Positions 48,646 through 59,763 of a stretch of DNA of 64,000 nt are shown piece after piece; position 1 is the first letter of the stretch; the number at the start of each line of letters is the position of its first letter. A program made the position numbers and the translations under genes. The notes under the pieces were generated by a model, which searched no databases, was not told the origin of the DNA, and saw only the letters and a list, made by a program, of their open reading frames with translations. The stretch is from positions 3,525,184-3,589,183 of the forward strand of contig CM038716.1 in NCBI GenBank assembly GCA_021613375.1, in the 5' to 3' direction. The stretch comes from Megaleporinus macrocephalus. Lineage: Eukaryota; Chordata; Actinopteri; Characiformes; Anostomidae.

Positions 48646-49108
48646 TTTGTGTGTGTGTGTGTGTGTTTGTGTGTGTCAGTAAATGAAGGCTTTTCAGTTT
48701 CTGGTCACTGGAGACCAGCAGGACTAAATAAGTGCATGCGTCTTCTCAATCCTCTGTTTGATTGGATGTTGAAGAGAGGAAAGAGACAGAGAAAGCCGGA
48801 GAGTGTGTTTGTGTGTTTAGAGACAGAGAGCAGACAGAACCACAGGCTCAATGTGAAGATAACAGACAGCAGCACAACATAATTAACCTGGACGCCACTC
48901 TACTTGTCTAAAAGATCCCAGCAGACACCACACACACTGACAAATGAGTATGCCTGCTTACATAAGACATCTCACATCAAATTAGCTAGCAGACATCAAT
49001 AAATCATGTGTTAATATGGTATCTTTCTGATATCCTAAAGACATCCACAAAAAATAACAAAACAGATGCCCAGGAAGCAGTAAACACCACAGACCCAAAT
49101 GCACAGAA

Positions 49109-51380
49109 AATTTTCAGTTCAGTCTGAATACGGTGAGTAGGGTCAGCAGGTATACTCAGTTTAGTCTGATTGCAGTGAGTAGGTCAGCAGGTGTATTCAG
49201 TTTAGTCTAATTGCAGTGAGTAGGGTCAGCAGGTATACTCAGTTTAGTCTGATTGCAGTGAGTAGGTCAGCAGGTGTATTCAGTTTAGTCTAATTGCAGT
49301 GAGTAGGCCAGCAGGTGTATTCAGTTTAGTCTGATTGCAGTGAGTAGGTCAGCAGGTGTATTCAGTTTAGTCTAATTGCAGTGAGTAGGCCAGCAGGTGT
49401 ATTCAGTTTAGTCTAATTGCAGTGAGTAGGCCAGCGGGTATATTCAGTTTAGTCTAATTGCAGTGAGTAGGCCAGCGGGTATATTCAGTTTAGTCTAATT
49501 GCAGTGAGTAGGCCAGCGGGTATATTCAGTTTAGTCTAATTGCAGTGAGTAGGCCAGCGGGTATATTCAGTTTAGTCTAATTGCAGTGAGTAGGTTAGCG
49601 GGTATATTCAGTTTAGTCTAATTGCAGTGAGTAGGTTAGCGGGTATATTCAGTTTAGTCTGATTGCAGTGAGTAGGCCAGCAGGTGTATTCAGTTTAGTC
49701 TAATTGCAGTGAGTAGGCCAGCGGGTATATTCAGTTTAGTCTAATTGCAGTGAGTAGGCCAGCGGGTATATTCAGTTTAGTCTGATTGCAGTGAGTAGGC
49801 CAGCAGGTGTATTCAGTTTAGTCTAATTGCAGTGAGTAGGCCAGCGGGTATATTCAGTTTAGTCTAATTGCAGTGAGTAGGCCAGCGGGTATATTCAGTT
49901 TAGTCTAATTGCAGTGAGTAGGCCAGCGGGTATATTCAGTTTAGTCTAATTGCAGTGAGTAGGCCAGCGGGTATATTCAGTTTAGTCTAATTGCAGTGAG
50001 TAGGCCAGCGGGTATATTCAGTTTAGTCTAATTGCAGTGAGTAGGTTAGCGGGTATATTCAGTTTAGCCTGATTGCAGTGAATAGGTCAGCAGATATATT
50101 CAGTTTAGCCTGACTACAGTGAGGAGGTCAACAGGTATATTCAGTTTAGTCTGATTGCAGTGAATAGGCCAGCAGGTATGTTCAGTTTAGTCTAATTGCA
50201 GTGAGTAGGCCAGCAGGTATATTCAGTTTAGTCTAATTGCAGTGAGTAGGTCAGCAGGTATATTCAGTTTAGTCTGATTGAAGTCAATAGTTCAGCAGAT
50301 ATATTCAGTTTAGCCTGACTACATTGAGGAGGTCAGCAGGTATATTCAGTTTAGTCTGATTGCAGTGAGGAGGTCAGCAGGTATATTCAGTTTAGTCTGA
50401 TTGCAGTGAATAGGTCAGCAGGTATATTCAGTTTAGTCTGATTGCAGTGAGTAGGCCAGCAGGTATATTCAGTTTAGTCTGATTGCAGTGAGTAGGCCAG
50501 CAGGTATATTCAGTTTAGTCTGATTGCAGTGAATAGGCCAGCAGGTATATTCAGTTTAGTCTGATTGCAGTTAATAGGCCAGCAGGTATATTCAGTTTAG
50601 TCTGGTTGCAGTGAGTAGATCACCTGGTATATTCAGTTCAGTCTAAATCCAGTAAGTAGGTCAAGCAGGTATATTCAGTTTAGTCTGATTGCAGTGAATA
50701 GGCCAGCAGGTATATTCAGTTTAGTCTGATTGCAGTGAGTAGCTCAGCAGGTATATTCAGTTTAGTCTGATTGCAGTGAGGAGGTCAGCAGGTATATTCA
50801 GTTTAGTCTGATTGCAGTGAGTAGGCCAGCAGGTATATTCAGTTTAGTCTGATTGCAGTGAGTAGGCCAGCAGGTATATTCAGTTTAGTCTGATTGCAGT
50901 GAATAGGCCAGCAGGTATATTCAGTTTAGTCTGATTGCAGTGAATAGGTCAGCAGATATATTCAGTTTAGCCTGACTACATTGAGGAGGTCAGCAGGTAT
51001 TTTCAGTTTAGTCTGACTGCAGTGAGTAGATCACCTGGTTTATTCAGTTCAGTCTAAATCCAGTAAGTAGGTCAAGCAGGTATATTCAGTTTAGTCTGAT
51101 TGCAGTGAGGAGGTCAGCAGGAATATTCAGTTCAGTCTAAATGCAGTGCGGAGGTCACCTGGTGTATTCACTTAAGCTTGAGAGCAATGTGTAGATGTGG
51201 CGGAGGTTTGACATAGCTCAGCAGGTATATTTAGTTTAGTATGATTGTAGTGAGTAGGTCAGGAGGTATAATTAGGTTAGTTCAATTGCAGTGAGGAGGT
51301 CAGCAGGTAGTTTAGCTAGATTAAAGAGAGTAGGTCAGCAGGTAGTTTAGTTAGACTGTGAGTAGGTCAGCAGGTATATT
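49109..51380 (+). repeat. Minisatellite, 41-bp unit, about 55 copies
   Basis: The unit reads TATTCAGTTTAGTCTAATTG then CAGTGAGTAGGCCAGCGGG(T)A, typically 41 bases. Left units vary between AGGTCAGCAGGTGTA and AGGGTCAGCAGGTATAC. The centre (49430-50080) is very homogeneous with GCCAGCGGGTATA. The right part is GCCAGCAGGTATA and more diverged. Composite segments recur at multiples of the unit: AGTCTAAATCCAGTAAGTAGG about 411 bases apart (10 units), and GCAGATATATTCAGTTTAGCC about 657 bases apart (16 units). Right of 51150 the units decay. Confidence 0.96.
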
Positions 51381-51399
51381 CTGCCGATGGATGCAGGTT

Positions 51400-52480
51400 C
51401 ACAAATTGGAGGTTTAAGTTTTGCGTTGGCCATTTGGAGTATTTCATGTTTGATACAAAAACATTGGCCCACTATGACATATACCGAGTTGAACTGACTT
51501 AAGAACTGCATAAATTCCAACCCTCTTGTTTAGACTGAGACAAACTGCCACATATTGGATACACATCAGATTTCAGTACCACATATGAAAGTGTCCCAAA
51601 TCAAAACTGAACATGTCAGATTTAGATGTTACATGTCACTTCTACCTATGGTGTAAGTGCAGCCTTAGCATCAGCAACCATACAAACAAGTCAATCTGAA
51701 ATGATTAAATGACAGTTTAAGTATGTGATGCATCCCATTTGAATCATACTAACTGGTTAGGAATAAGCAGAAGGGGCCGTAGGTAGCTACAATTACTTTA
51801 AATGATATTTAAATGTATTTAAATGATTTTTAAAACATTTTCATATACTTTAATTTTACCTATCATGCTTTCAATATAGTTTTAATTGTTCTGAGGAAAC
51901 TGGATTCTTCACGTAATAAGAAATTCTGCTGTAGTTTTATAACTATATAGTCTGTATATAGTGACCTGGTACTTTGAGTTAAGTCGATTTTTGTTACTTC
52001 AGTTTAACAGTATTTAATAGTTTAATCTACTCTACTAACCTCTAATCATACAATTTCAATACTCGATAACTACATTAGCTTTGTAGATCCAGTGCAAAAC
52101 GAACTAAGCAAACCTTTATAGTTTTTTATTTTATCATTTTTTAATTGTATTTCTATTAAGAGTAACTTGAATTTAATTAGGTTGTTTGCAGAAACCGTAG
52201 CTTAAAATAACATTCCAGCATACAATAGCTAAAGACCACTAGCTGCGCACACTCCCAACAAACTGGCTGAAAATAACTCCTCAAGATGCTCTGGCTGAAG
52301 CTGACTGCGTTCTCCGGCAGGTAATAGAAAGCTGAAAAAAGTGAAACTGAAGAAATCTGTCTCACTTAGGGTCTACCTTTAGAATTCAGTCACACAAACA
52401 CACACACACACGCGCTAGCAGGCCTTTGTGACCCATTAAGCGGGTGTTAATTAATGTGTGCATTGTCTGAGTGTTTTTTC
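51400..52480. other. AT-rich intronic sequence, nothing recognised
   Basis: 51500-51670 (ACATCAGATTTCAGTACC, TGTCAGATTTAGATGTTACA, GTGTAAGTGCAGCCTTA) looks like a degenerate fish hAT MITE; a similar patch lies at about 22500-22640. Not resolved. Confidence 0.35.
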
Positions 52481-52484
52481 TCTC

Positions 52485-52690
52485 ATTCTTCAGCTATTCC
52501 CCTACTCACTGCAGATGGACCAACACTCAATTAGAGAACAATGCAATGCTGCTCAATTAACACTGAGCAACAAGCCAAAGTCAAACACCCACACACACAC
52601 ACCGTCTCTCTCTCTCTCTCTCTCTCTCTCTTAATTAATTAGCATTAGCAGTGATTAACAATGAGCCTCTCCAGGCAAGCATGTTTGCGC
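52485..52690. promoter_or_regulatory. Candidate conserved non-coding element
   Basis: CACTCAATTAGAGAACAATG, GCTGCTCAATTAACACTGAG and, after a (CA)n/(CT)n insertion, TTAATTAATTAGCATTAGCA, GTGATTAACAATGAGCCTCT. Many homeodomain TAAT cores and a GAACAATG SOX-type core. It may be one element interrupted by simple repeats. Conservation not tested. Confidence 0.5.
52606..52631. repeat. (CT)n microsatellite
   Basis: CT alternation after a short CA run. Confidence 0.95.
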
Positions 52691-52737
52691 ACTTCTCGTG
52701 TTTGTGTGTGAGCCACTGGAGTAGACAGCTGTGTTTT

Positions 52738-52850
52738 TTTTTTCTCCCTAGCCGCGCAGAGGGATTTTAACATGTTTCTCACAAGGCTGACAAATGACCT
52801 ATTAATTATCTAATGTTGTCTGACAACAGGCGCTTGATAAAGATGTATGT
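52738..52850. promoter_or_regulatory. Candidate conserved non-coding element
   Basis: AGCCGCGCAGAGGGATTTTA, CACAAGGCTGACAAATGACC and TATTAATTATCTAATGTTGT, then CTGACAACAGGCGCTTGATAA. MEIS-type CTGACA cores flank TAATTA. Repeat-free and motif-dense. Inferred. Confidence 0.45.
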
Positions 52851-52960
52851 TTGTGCATGAGGTAGAGAGAGATAGAGCAGGAGGTGGAAGAGGGAGGGGG
52901 GGACAGAACAGCAATGCTGCTTCTGCTGCCTGCCAGCCATAACTAAATCAGTACGCACAT

Positions 52961-52961
<1 letters not shown>

Positions 52962-53032
<71 letters not shown>

Positions 53033-53033
53033 A
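52962..53033. repeat. (CA)n microsatellite, longest CA run
   Basis: About 72 bases of CA alternation. Confidence 0.97.
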
Positions 53034-53171
53034 GTAATATGGTTTCGCTCTGTCTCTCTTATACATGCAGCAATACTATTTTGTAACTTTTTCCCATAAG
53101 TATGTGTGGGGGGGGGGCATCTGCAAATTCATAGATTCCATTTATTTTGTAAATATGTGTAGGGCACAATA

Positions 53172-53172
<1 letters not shown>

Positions 53173-53250
<78 letters not shown>
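53173..53250. repeat. (TA)n microsatellite
   Basis: About 78 bases of TA alternation. Confidence 0.97.
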
Positions 53251-53253
<3 letters not shown>

Positions 53254-53329
53254 TATTCATGTAAAGGCCAAATTGCAATGTATATTTATGTATATACACT
53301 GTAAAAATATGGTTAAACCAATGAGTGTA

Positions 53330-54620
53330 TACATTAATAAAACATGCATAAGTTGAGAATTTGTACTTATTTTCACATTTTATTGAATGTGTAAATTTTG
53401 GGCTTAGAGGCCATCCTACCCACACGACCCACACCACCTATGCTCTCTTGAAAGGATGGCTTTAACTAGCATCTCTAGTCATCCCATGACAAGATATGAT
53501 TTAGAATGATATGACTGACAGTTATCAACAGTGGAATTTTAACGGCCTTAAATAAAAAACAAACAAAAAACTGTAGTGCGATTGATCAGTTCAGCCTGTA
53601 AGGCAGTAATAGGGTTCCTCATCCCCACTAGTACGACTAAGCGGTATCTCTATTGTATTATATATATTGTATTATTTTTAATATTTTAATTATCAAACAT
53701 TGTGATTTCTATTGTATTGTGCATTGTAACAAGATAAAATGACAAGGTAAAATGAACTGTGCATTTTTCAGTCACACACACACAAACCCATACACACAGG
53801 CCCACAGGAGGTTAATGTGGTGCAGTCTTAAACCACAATCAATATCACTGAGGATGAGACACGCTTTGGGTCAACTACAGCATGTCATTTCATTATAGGC
53901 TTCAAGCTGCTTATAGTAAGACACTCACACACACACACACACACTTCCAATTGATTATTTGCACACTTAAACATTGATCATAAACATTCGTCCTGTACTC
54001 TTATTGCTGCTGCATTAACAAAACTCCTGAAATTCCTGAAATGGTAACTTCCTACACTTGAAAATGGCAAACATTCTAGATTTTAAACACTCTAACATTG
54101 GTAAATGATACACTTCAGCAAATTTTAATGTGATTTTATGTCAAGTGCCATGTTTTTTTAAACTTTGCTTTTTCATAAATGTCTTATTTTTTGTACCATA
54201 GCTGAAAACTGTAAATACCTATTTGATGTTTCACATTCTGCATTGTGTTTAATTCAATTAAAGAGGCCTAGTTATGTTCTCATGCTGTTTTACTTCTGAG
54301 ATCAATCACAACAAAGACTAGCTTTATTATATCAATCACAAACTTCATTATATTACCTTTGTTATTTATACTGCTTTTAATCTGTAATTGTTTTCCATTT
54401 CATGTTTTCCGTTCATTTAATGATGTTCTTCCTGTTTTTATAGTCTTGCATAATTTTGTTTCTCTCTTTTAAACCTAATGCGTTTGAGCAGCATTACATG
54501 CATGAAAGCTGCCATATAAATAAAGCGTATTATTATTATTATAATACTCTCTTCCATGCCTTCCATACTAATCTTGTATAAACATATTATTAATAAAATA
54601 AAACCCATTATTACTATATT
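53330..54620. other. AT-rich intronic sequence with one possible regulatory patch
   Basis: 53810-53920 (AACCACAATCAATATCACTG, then GAGGATGAGACACGCTTTGG) is a weak candidate block next to a (CA)n run. The rest is plain AT-rich sequence. Confidence 0.4.
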
Positions 54621-54629
54621 AAATTATTC

Positions 54630-54800
54630 AGAATTGGGTTCCCGTTATTATAAATGTGCCGCAATGAACGCAAGACGAACCAAATGCATCACCACTCCCG
54701 AGGTGCTAGGAGGAGGTTTGGGATTAATGGAATCAGATAGTAATCCGAGTTTTGCACACCTTGAGCCTTTGATCTGTTTGTATCTTTGATTATCTGTGTG
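54630..54800. promoter_or_regulatory. Candidate conserved non-coding element
   Basis: AAATGTGCCGCAATGAACGC, CCAAATGCATCACCACTCCC, GGAGGAGGTTTGGGATTAAT and GATAGTAATCCGAGTTTTGC lie in AT-rich surroundings. GGATTAA and TAATCC are OTX/PITX-type cores. Followed by CCTTTGATC and CTTTGATTATC, two TCF/LEF-type CTTTGA cores. Conservation not tested. Confidence 0.5.
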
Positions 54801-54959
54801 CGCGCGTGTGTGTCCTGTCAAACACTCTAAGCGTTTGATTTGTTTTGTCTGTCTGTAGTTCTTTTCTTTCTGTCCTGCTGCCACTTCTCCTCTGCTGTGC
54901 TCAGTGTCAGTCGACAGCGTCTTTGTCTATTTCTCTCTCACGTACACACAGAAACACCG

Positions 54960-55590
54960 GCACACACAAATTTGTAAATTAAGTTGCTTTAAAAGCTTTA
55001 AAATAGTGCTTACAAATTCTAACAAATCAACACGCTGCCATGGAAAACTTGCTTTGACTGTCCTAAAATAAAACAATTATTATTACTATATTTTAAAACA
55101 TAGATATATTTAACAAAAATTACACAGAATAATGTGTTCATTTAGATTTTTAGGTTTTATTGAATACAACTGAACTACATCTACAGCATCGATATTGAAA
55201 TTTCGGAATCAGCACTACTGAAAGGCAATTAGATGTTATTCTTTTTAAATTGACTACACTGTTGTTTCGTTAAGGTTTATTAGGATGATGCTGTTTTTAG
55301 CTCCTTTAAGTAGATGCATTTTAGTGTACAGTAAAATTTAGTGCAATTGTAGTGCTATTCGTTTTGATTATGAGATATGAAAACATGAAGTGAACATGAA
55401 CATAAGGGTGATGCTATGTTGGAATTTACTGCTTGTGGCCCAAAAGTAACATTTCACTGCATAGCATTACTTACTATTACACATGAGGCCCAACTATTCA
55501 CTTAAACGACAGTATAACTATTACTATAAGTTAAGGTGAGGATGAACTTGAAAAAACTAGCAGCTCAGTAGTGTATTTTTTAAAGGACAT
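54960..55590. other. AT-rich intronic sequence, nothing recognised
   Basis: No features identified. Confidence 0.5.
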
Positions 55591-55639
55591 TTGGCTCTCA
55601 TGTGTGGACCCCAAGTAGGAACGAACAAACACACCTGCA

Positions 55640-56050
55640 CACACACACATAGGAGGGCAGTTGCTGTTTGCCATGCCGCCATATCGTGATTACAGTGCAC
55701 AGTTGTCCACATTTGAGAAATTGATCAGGTGATGGAGTGTGCGTTGCCATGGCAACGGGCATCGCCAGGGAGACGTATTTCCAGCGTTGGCGCTGCCAGC
55801 CCCGAGGGCCCCGAGAGAGACCCCCAGACCGGGCGTCCGCCGGCTGCCCGACCATAAAGCCAAATGATAGCATATGTGCTTTGTTTAATTTTGATGTCCC
55901 AGTAATGTATTACACAATTAGATTGATTTGACAATTTCCATTACACTTGATAAAATATTTATGGAGGCGGGGCGGCGGATGATAAGTCTTATCAAAGAGC
56001 CGTCGCTCGAGAGCTGCTGACATGCGCCATCCATCAGCATCATCACTCAG
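55640..56050. promoter_or_regulatory. Strong candidate conserved non-coding element cluster
   Basis: The left half (55735-55860) is CpG- and GC-rich (GTTGCCATGGCAACGGGC is an RFX X-box-type palindrome). The right half is AT-rich and motif-dense: GATTGATTTGACA (PBX/MEIS-like), CACTTGATAAAATATTTATG, the GATA palindrome GATAAGTCTTATC at 55981-55993, and CTGACATGCGCCATCCATCA. Repeat-free for about 400 bases. Its look is that of an ancient developmental enhancer. Conservation not tested. Confidence 0.6.
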
Positions 56051-56149
56051 CGCCACTAGCGTTAGCCTATTAGCTTTTATTCACCCCAGAGGAATGGCCC
56101 GTGACACATGCTATAGCAAATGGGGGGGGTGGGTGCTACCTCCTCTCTC

Positions 56150-56345
56150 TACCTCTCTGGCATCCCTCTTTTTTTCTTATATTTTTTTCCTTATCTCTCT
56201 TTTTATTCTTTCCACTTCTCTCACTCTGGCTTGTCCTTTTGTCCTTGTTTTCTTCTACTGCCTTGGTCTAGATTAGCTTTCTCGTCCACACTTTTCCCTC
56301 TCTCGGCCATTCCCCCCCCCTCAGGTCTCAGTTTTCTCTTTCTCT
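56150..56345. repeat. Pyrimidine-rich tract
   Basis: T/C-rich, low complexity; translations are artefacts. Confidence 0.7.
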
Positions 56346-56987
56346 CTCATCCATCTCCATGCAGAAATATGCACCTCCTGATTGATCTCATCAGTCTCAA
56401 TACTGGATGCACATGGGCCTGATGCAACTAGGGAAGGGGAAAGTGTGTACCCCTCTTCTAGCCCCTCTTCTCTCACACCTCCAACCTTAGAACATTCTTA
56501 AAAGCTATCGCTACCTGTACTCTTAACCACAAAGGTGCAAGTAAAGTTTGTAGTTAAACCATAGAACCCCAAGAACCAGTTAGAAACTGTTGTTTGTAAT
56601 GAGTGTAAATCTCCAATTTCTCCATAAAAGATGAACCATTTTATATTAAAAATCAATTTGAAAGAGTGCAAGTTTCATATCACAAGATCTGCATTTTTAA
56701 TTATATCCTGCATTATTCACAACCGTAGCCAATTTAGGGAAATTGGGAAATTGAACCTACCAACACAGAGCATGTGAACCCATATGCTAGCACATAATGA
56801 TGAGAATTCAGATCATTTGGGGGAAAAAAGCCTGGAGTAGGGTTGTGTGTTATTGACAAATATGATATCTGGATATTTTCTCTAATTTTGTCAATAGCGA
56901 TAATAAACGATATTTTGTATTATTTCAAAAATGTGTTTGTAAAAGTCTTATATATTACTAGCTTACACTTCTTAAAGATATTAATAT

Positions 56988-57066
56988 CCATCCATCCATC
57001 CATTATCTTCCACTCTATCCCGACTAGCGGGGCGGGAGCCAATCCCAGCGTCATCGGGCGAAGGCA
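56988..57066 (-). mobile_element. 5'-truncated SINE inserted in the hAT element
   Basis: Contains the ATCC tandem tail, CATTATCTTCCACTCTATCC and CAGCGTCATCGGGCGAAGG, matching the tail of the copy at 44813-45170. It lies inside the hAT element, so it inserted later. Confidence 0.8.
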
Positions 57067-57394
57067 CTTTTTCAGTGAATGACTCCGCTAAAGTTTGCTG
57101 AGTGTGTGTTTTGTTGGACATCTTAGCTGATTTAGGTTTGTCTTGGACAGCGCACTTCCAAAGCTCTTCATGCTCCTCATATTCTGAGCGGTGGTTTGTT
57201 CGAAGATGATGGAACAGGTTAGTTGTAGAGAGGTCTTTAACGGCTGCTTTCTTGCAAATTGTCTTCTTAGGACCAAACCAGCTACTTGCGAGTGAAGATG
57301 ATTCTCGCCTAGGAGTTAAATCTAAGGCGGTAGACTCCGAGGCTGGCAGTGTCTGAGTTTCTTTCCCTGGAGCAGTGTGTTCACTCATTTTCAT
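57067..57394 (-). pseudogene. hAT-type BED zinc-finger protein fragment
   Basis: Open for about 110 residues from a Met. It carries SSWFGPKKTICKKAAVKD and STTNLFHHLRTNHRSEYEE, the BED-finger signature of hAT/ZBED proteins. The second Cys of the CxxC pair is not visible (TICKKAAVKD instead of an intact CxxC), so the finger looks broken. The frame runs into the nested SINE and then ends. The RNase H-like transposase core is absent. A ZBED-type host gene is unlikely, given the flanking TIRs. Confidence 0.75.
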
Positions 57395-57589
57395 CTTTAG
57401 GTGTGTTGTTGAGGCAGCTATGCTAGCTTTAGCCTATGCTAGCACACAGTATGGGCACTCTCAATGCGCACTCACAGCAGCCTGTACTAAAGCATGAAAT
57501 AGTGATTGTTGGTGTTTTTCCCAGTCACTAGTATACCCGATAACGTATTAAGATATATACAGCACACCCCTAGCTTGGAGTTTAATTTA

Positions 57590-58390
57590 CAACAAAATAT
57601 TTGTCAGAAAATCACGATTAGATTTTTGGAAATTGTGTTCAGGCTTGTTGCTGAAACTGGTTAATATTTCCCAGCCCCTAAGCTCCTTTCATATTGTTAT
57701 GCAGAGTAACAGTGTCAAACAAATGTAGAAAATATGGGTATCGTCAATGTCAAGGTCACACTTAAACAAACTTGAAACTGGGTTTTCAAAAACTTAAAAT
57801 TTAATAGGTAGAAAAATCATCTTACATTAAAAGTGAAACTGCAGACATTCTTCTTATTTTCTGGATAATTCAGTCATTGAGATCTAAACCCTTAATCATT
57901 TAATGTCGCTAAAAGCTACCACACACAATCTGTTTTACACAAAATGGTCACGATTATACCGCCTGATGCCTAGTCTTGCATCTCTCATCACTTAGTATGG
58001 CCAAGAACCGCTTACTACTGCAGGAACAGGAGATTTGACTGACAGGCAAAAAGACCAATCACAAGCCTGCAATTTGGCACAACATATAGAGGGAAGCAAT
58101 CTTGAAAACCCTCGAGAAACACAGAAGTATAGAATAGGCAGAGCATCTGTGTCTAAGACTACTGTTTGATTCTCAACGGACCAGTACAAAACGATACATG
58201 GAAGTACATATACATAGAAGTGCAGCTAGCCAATCAGAATCAGCTTGTAGAACCCTCACACTTACTAAATATATCAGACTCTCCATCTACATGTGCTACA
58301 TTGATTTATGATAGTTGGGAGATACGCTTTTGTCTTAAAATGCCCCCCAAAACAATATTTTACTGGAAAATACTGGCTGCTCTGTAAAAT
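57590..58390. other. AT-rich intronic sequence, nothing recognised
   Basis: No features identified. Confidence 0.45.
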
Positions 58391-58394
58391 ATGG

Positions 58395-58900
58395 TCAAAT
58401 GAATGGACTAATCGAAAAGCTCAGACAGCAGCCAGTAGTTTAGTGAAGTAAATAAAATATTATATTTTTATTTGTGCTGTAGATATCATGACTCCTGGTT
58501 TTAACACTGTATAGAAGAGTCAATTTCTTCACGATGCATCATTTCACAACAAACTTTACATACATGTCAATGTTTAAGCTATGCGTTCATTTTGAAAAAG
58601 CTGTACAAAGATGACTTTAATACAAATATTAAAGTTAAAAGTACTATATAATTACCATTTCAGAGAAATGTTTTGTTGTAAAAGCCACAATATGCAAATC
58701 ACAGCATTTATAAGAAAACTTTTCATGATGAATGAACCAACAGAAATGGTTCCATATGAATAAAAGCAAAAGCTTGTTTTCAGGAACATTTGTGTTTCCC
58801 CTTCTACTGTTACGTGTCCCTCTGGGGGGGACTGCACTTTTCTAAAGCACACTGGGTGAATATCCCGTGATAAATGGACCAATAGAACGCATGTAAAATA
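58395..58900. repeat. Possible partial copies of the 21043-21247 MITE family
   Basis: GAATGGACTAATCGAAAAGC at 58401 and AAATGGACCAATAGAA at 58872 match the family core. Ends were not resolved. Confidence 0.4.
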
Positions 58901-59147
58901 ATGCAGAATGAATATGCGGTATAAATGTGCACTGTGCAGTTTCAAAGACTCCTTTGAACAAAAAGTACTCAACAATGCTTAAACAAATAAATGCTACAAG
59001 CTACATATCTCTTACCTACAAAGCTACAATTATCATTAAATATATGCACATTTTATTTTTATATATTTTGCACCCCTTCTCTCCAGCTCATTCAATCTCT
59101 CTTAGTCTCTCTGTCGCTCTCTCCTCTCTCTCTTTCTCTCTCTCTCT

Positions 59148-59149
<2 letters not shown>

Positions 59150-59180
<31 letters not shown>
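59150..59180. repeat. (CA)n microsatellite after a CT-rich run
   Basis: CA alternation preceded by (CT)-rich sequence from about 59095. Confidence 0.95.
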
Positions 59181-59184
<4 letters not shown>

Positions 59185-59187
59185 CGA

Positions 59188-59350
59188 CAGGACAGAGTGT
59201 GGTTAATAAAGCCTTAAATGAACAGAATGCATTAAACATGAGTGGGACGATAATGAAGCGCTGCTCTATAATTACGTCCCTGCGCTGTAAAATGAAGACA
59301 AAATATTTGAAGAGGGGTTCTGTCACCTCCGTGCACTCCACTCACTAATC
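59188..59350. promoter_or_regulatory. Candidate conserved non-coding element
   Basis: GTGTGGTTAATAAAGCCTTA, CATTAAACATGAGTGGGACG, TAATGAAGCGCTGCTCTATA and GTCCCTGCGCTGTAAAATGA. TTAATAAAG and TTTATGG-like Hox/CDX cores. Repeat-free and clearly different from its CA/CT flank. Conservation not tested. Confidence 0.55.
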
Positions 59351-59424
59351 ATACACACATACACACGCTCCCCCTCCTCTCCAGCAGGGCACAGAGGCTA
59401 AATACAAGGGGAGGTGTTTCCAGA

Positions 59425-59555
59425 GCCTTGCCTACTAATAAGAACTAATTGAAAAATGACTGGCTATTGACAGACAATGAGGTTGAACCATATGCTGTGA
59501 CCACATAATACGCCTGCCAATTTAAAGACATGAAAATTGATAGACACGTGCGTAG
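59425..59555. promoter_or_regulatory. Candidate conserved non-coding element
   Basis: CTAATAAGAACTAATTGAAA, ATGACTGGCTATTGACAGAC, AATGAGGTTGAACCATATGC and AATACGCCTGCCAATTTAAA. It carries a CTAATTG homeodomain core and a TTGACAG MEIS/TGIF core. Probably one enhancer with the preceding block. Conservation not tested. Confidence 0.5.
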
Positions 59556-59732
59556 CAAAGACGGGAGTTGGGGGGTGGGGGGTAAAATGCTTGCTGTACT
59601 GTGTACTGTGACAAACTTATGTTTAAGATGCTAAACCATTGCAAATATGCTTAGAGAAAACACATCAACTGACACACCGTTAAATGGCTAAATTGTCGTG
59701 CTACTACAAAAATAGCAAAGATACTAGTACAT

Positions 59733-59763
59733 GTACATACCATCCAACCACCTGTCAAATGTT
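59733..59763. mobile_element. Tc1-type terminal repeat relic
   Basis: CCACCTGTCAAATGTTTGGG resembles the fish Tc1 terminal repeat and the core of the 2.6-3.9 kb minisatellite. The partner end was not found. Confidence 0.4.

Larger units (their letters stand above)
56838..57572 (-). mobile_element. Decayed hAT element, 735 bp, with nested SINE tail
   Basis: Ends TAGGGTTGTG and CACACCCCTA match as inverted repeats at 9 of 10 bases. The flanks GCCTGGAG (56830-56837) and GCTTGGAG (57573-57580) match at 7 of 8, an 8-bp hAT target duplication. Inside lie a BED-finger coding relic on the minus strand and a truncated SINE tail. Confidence 0.85.
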
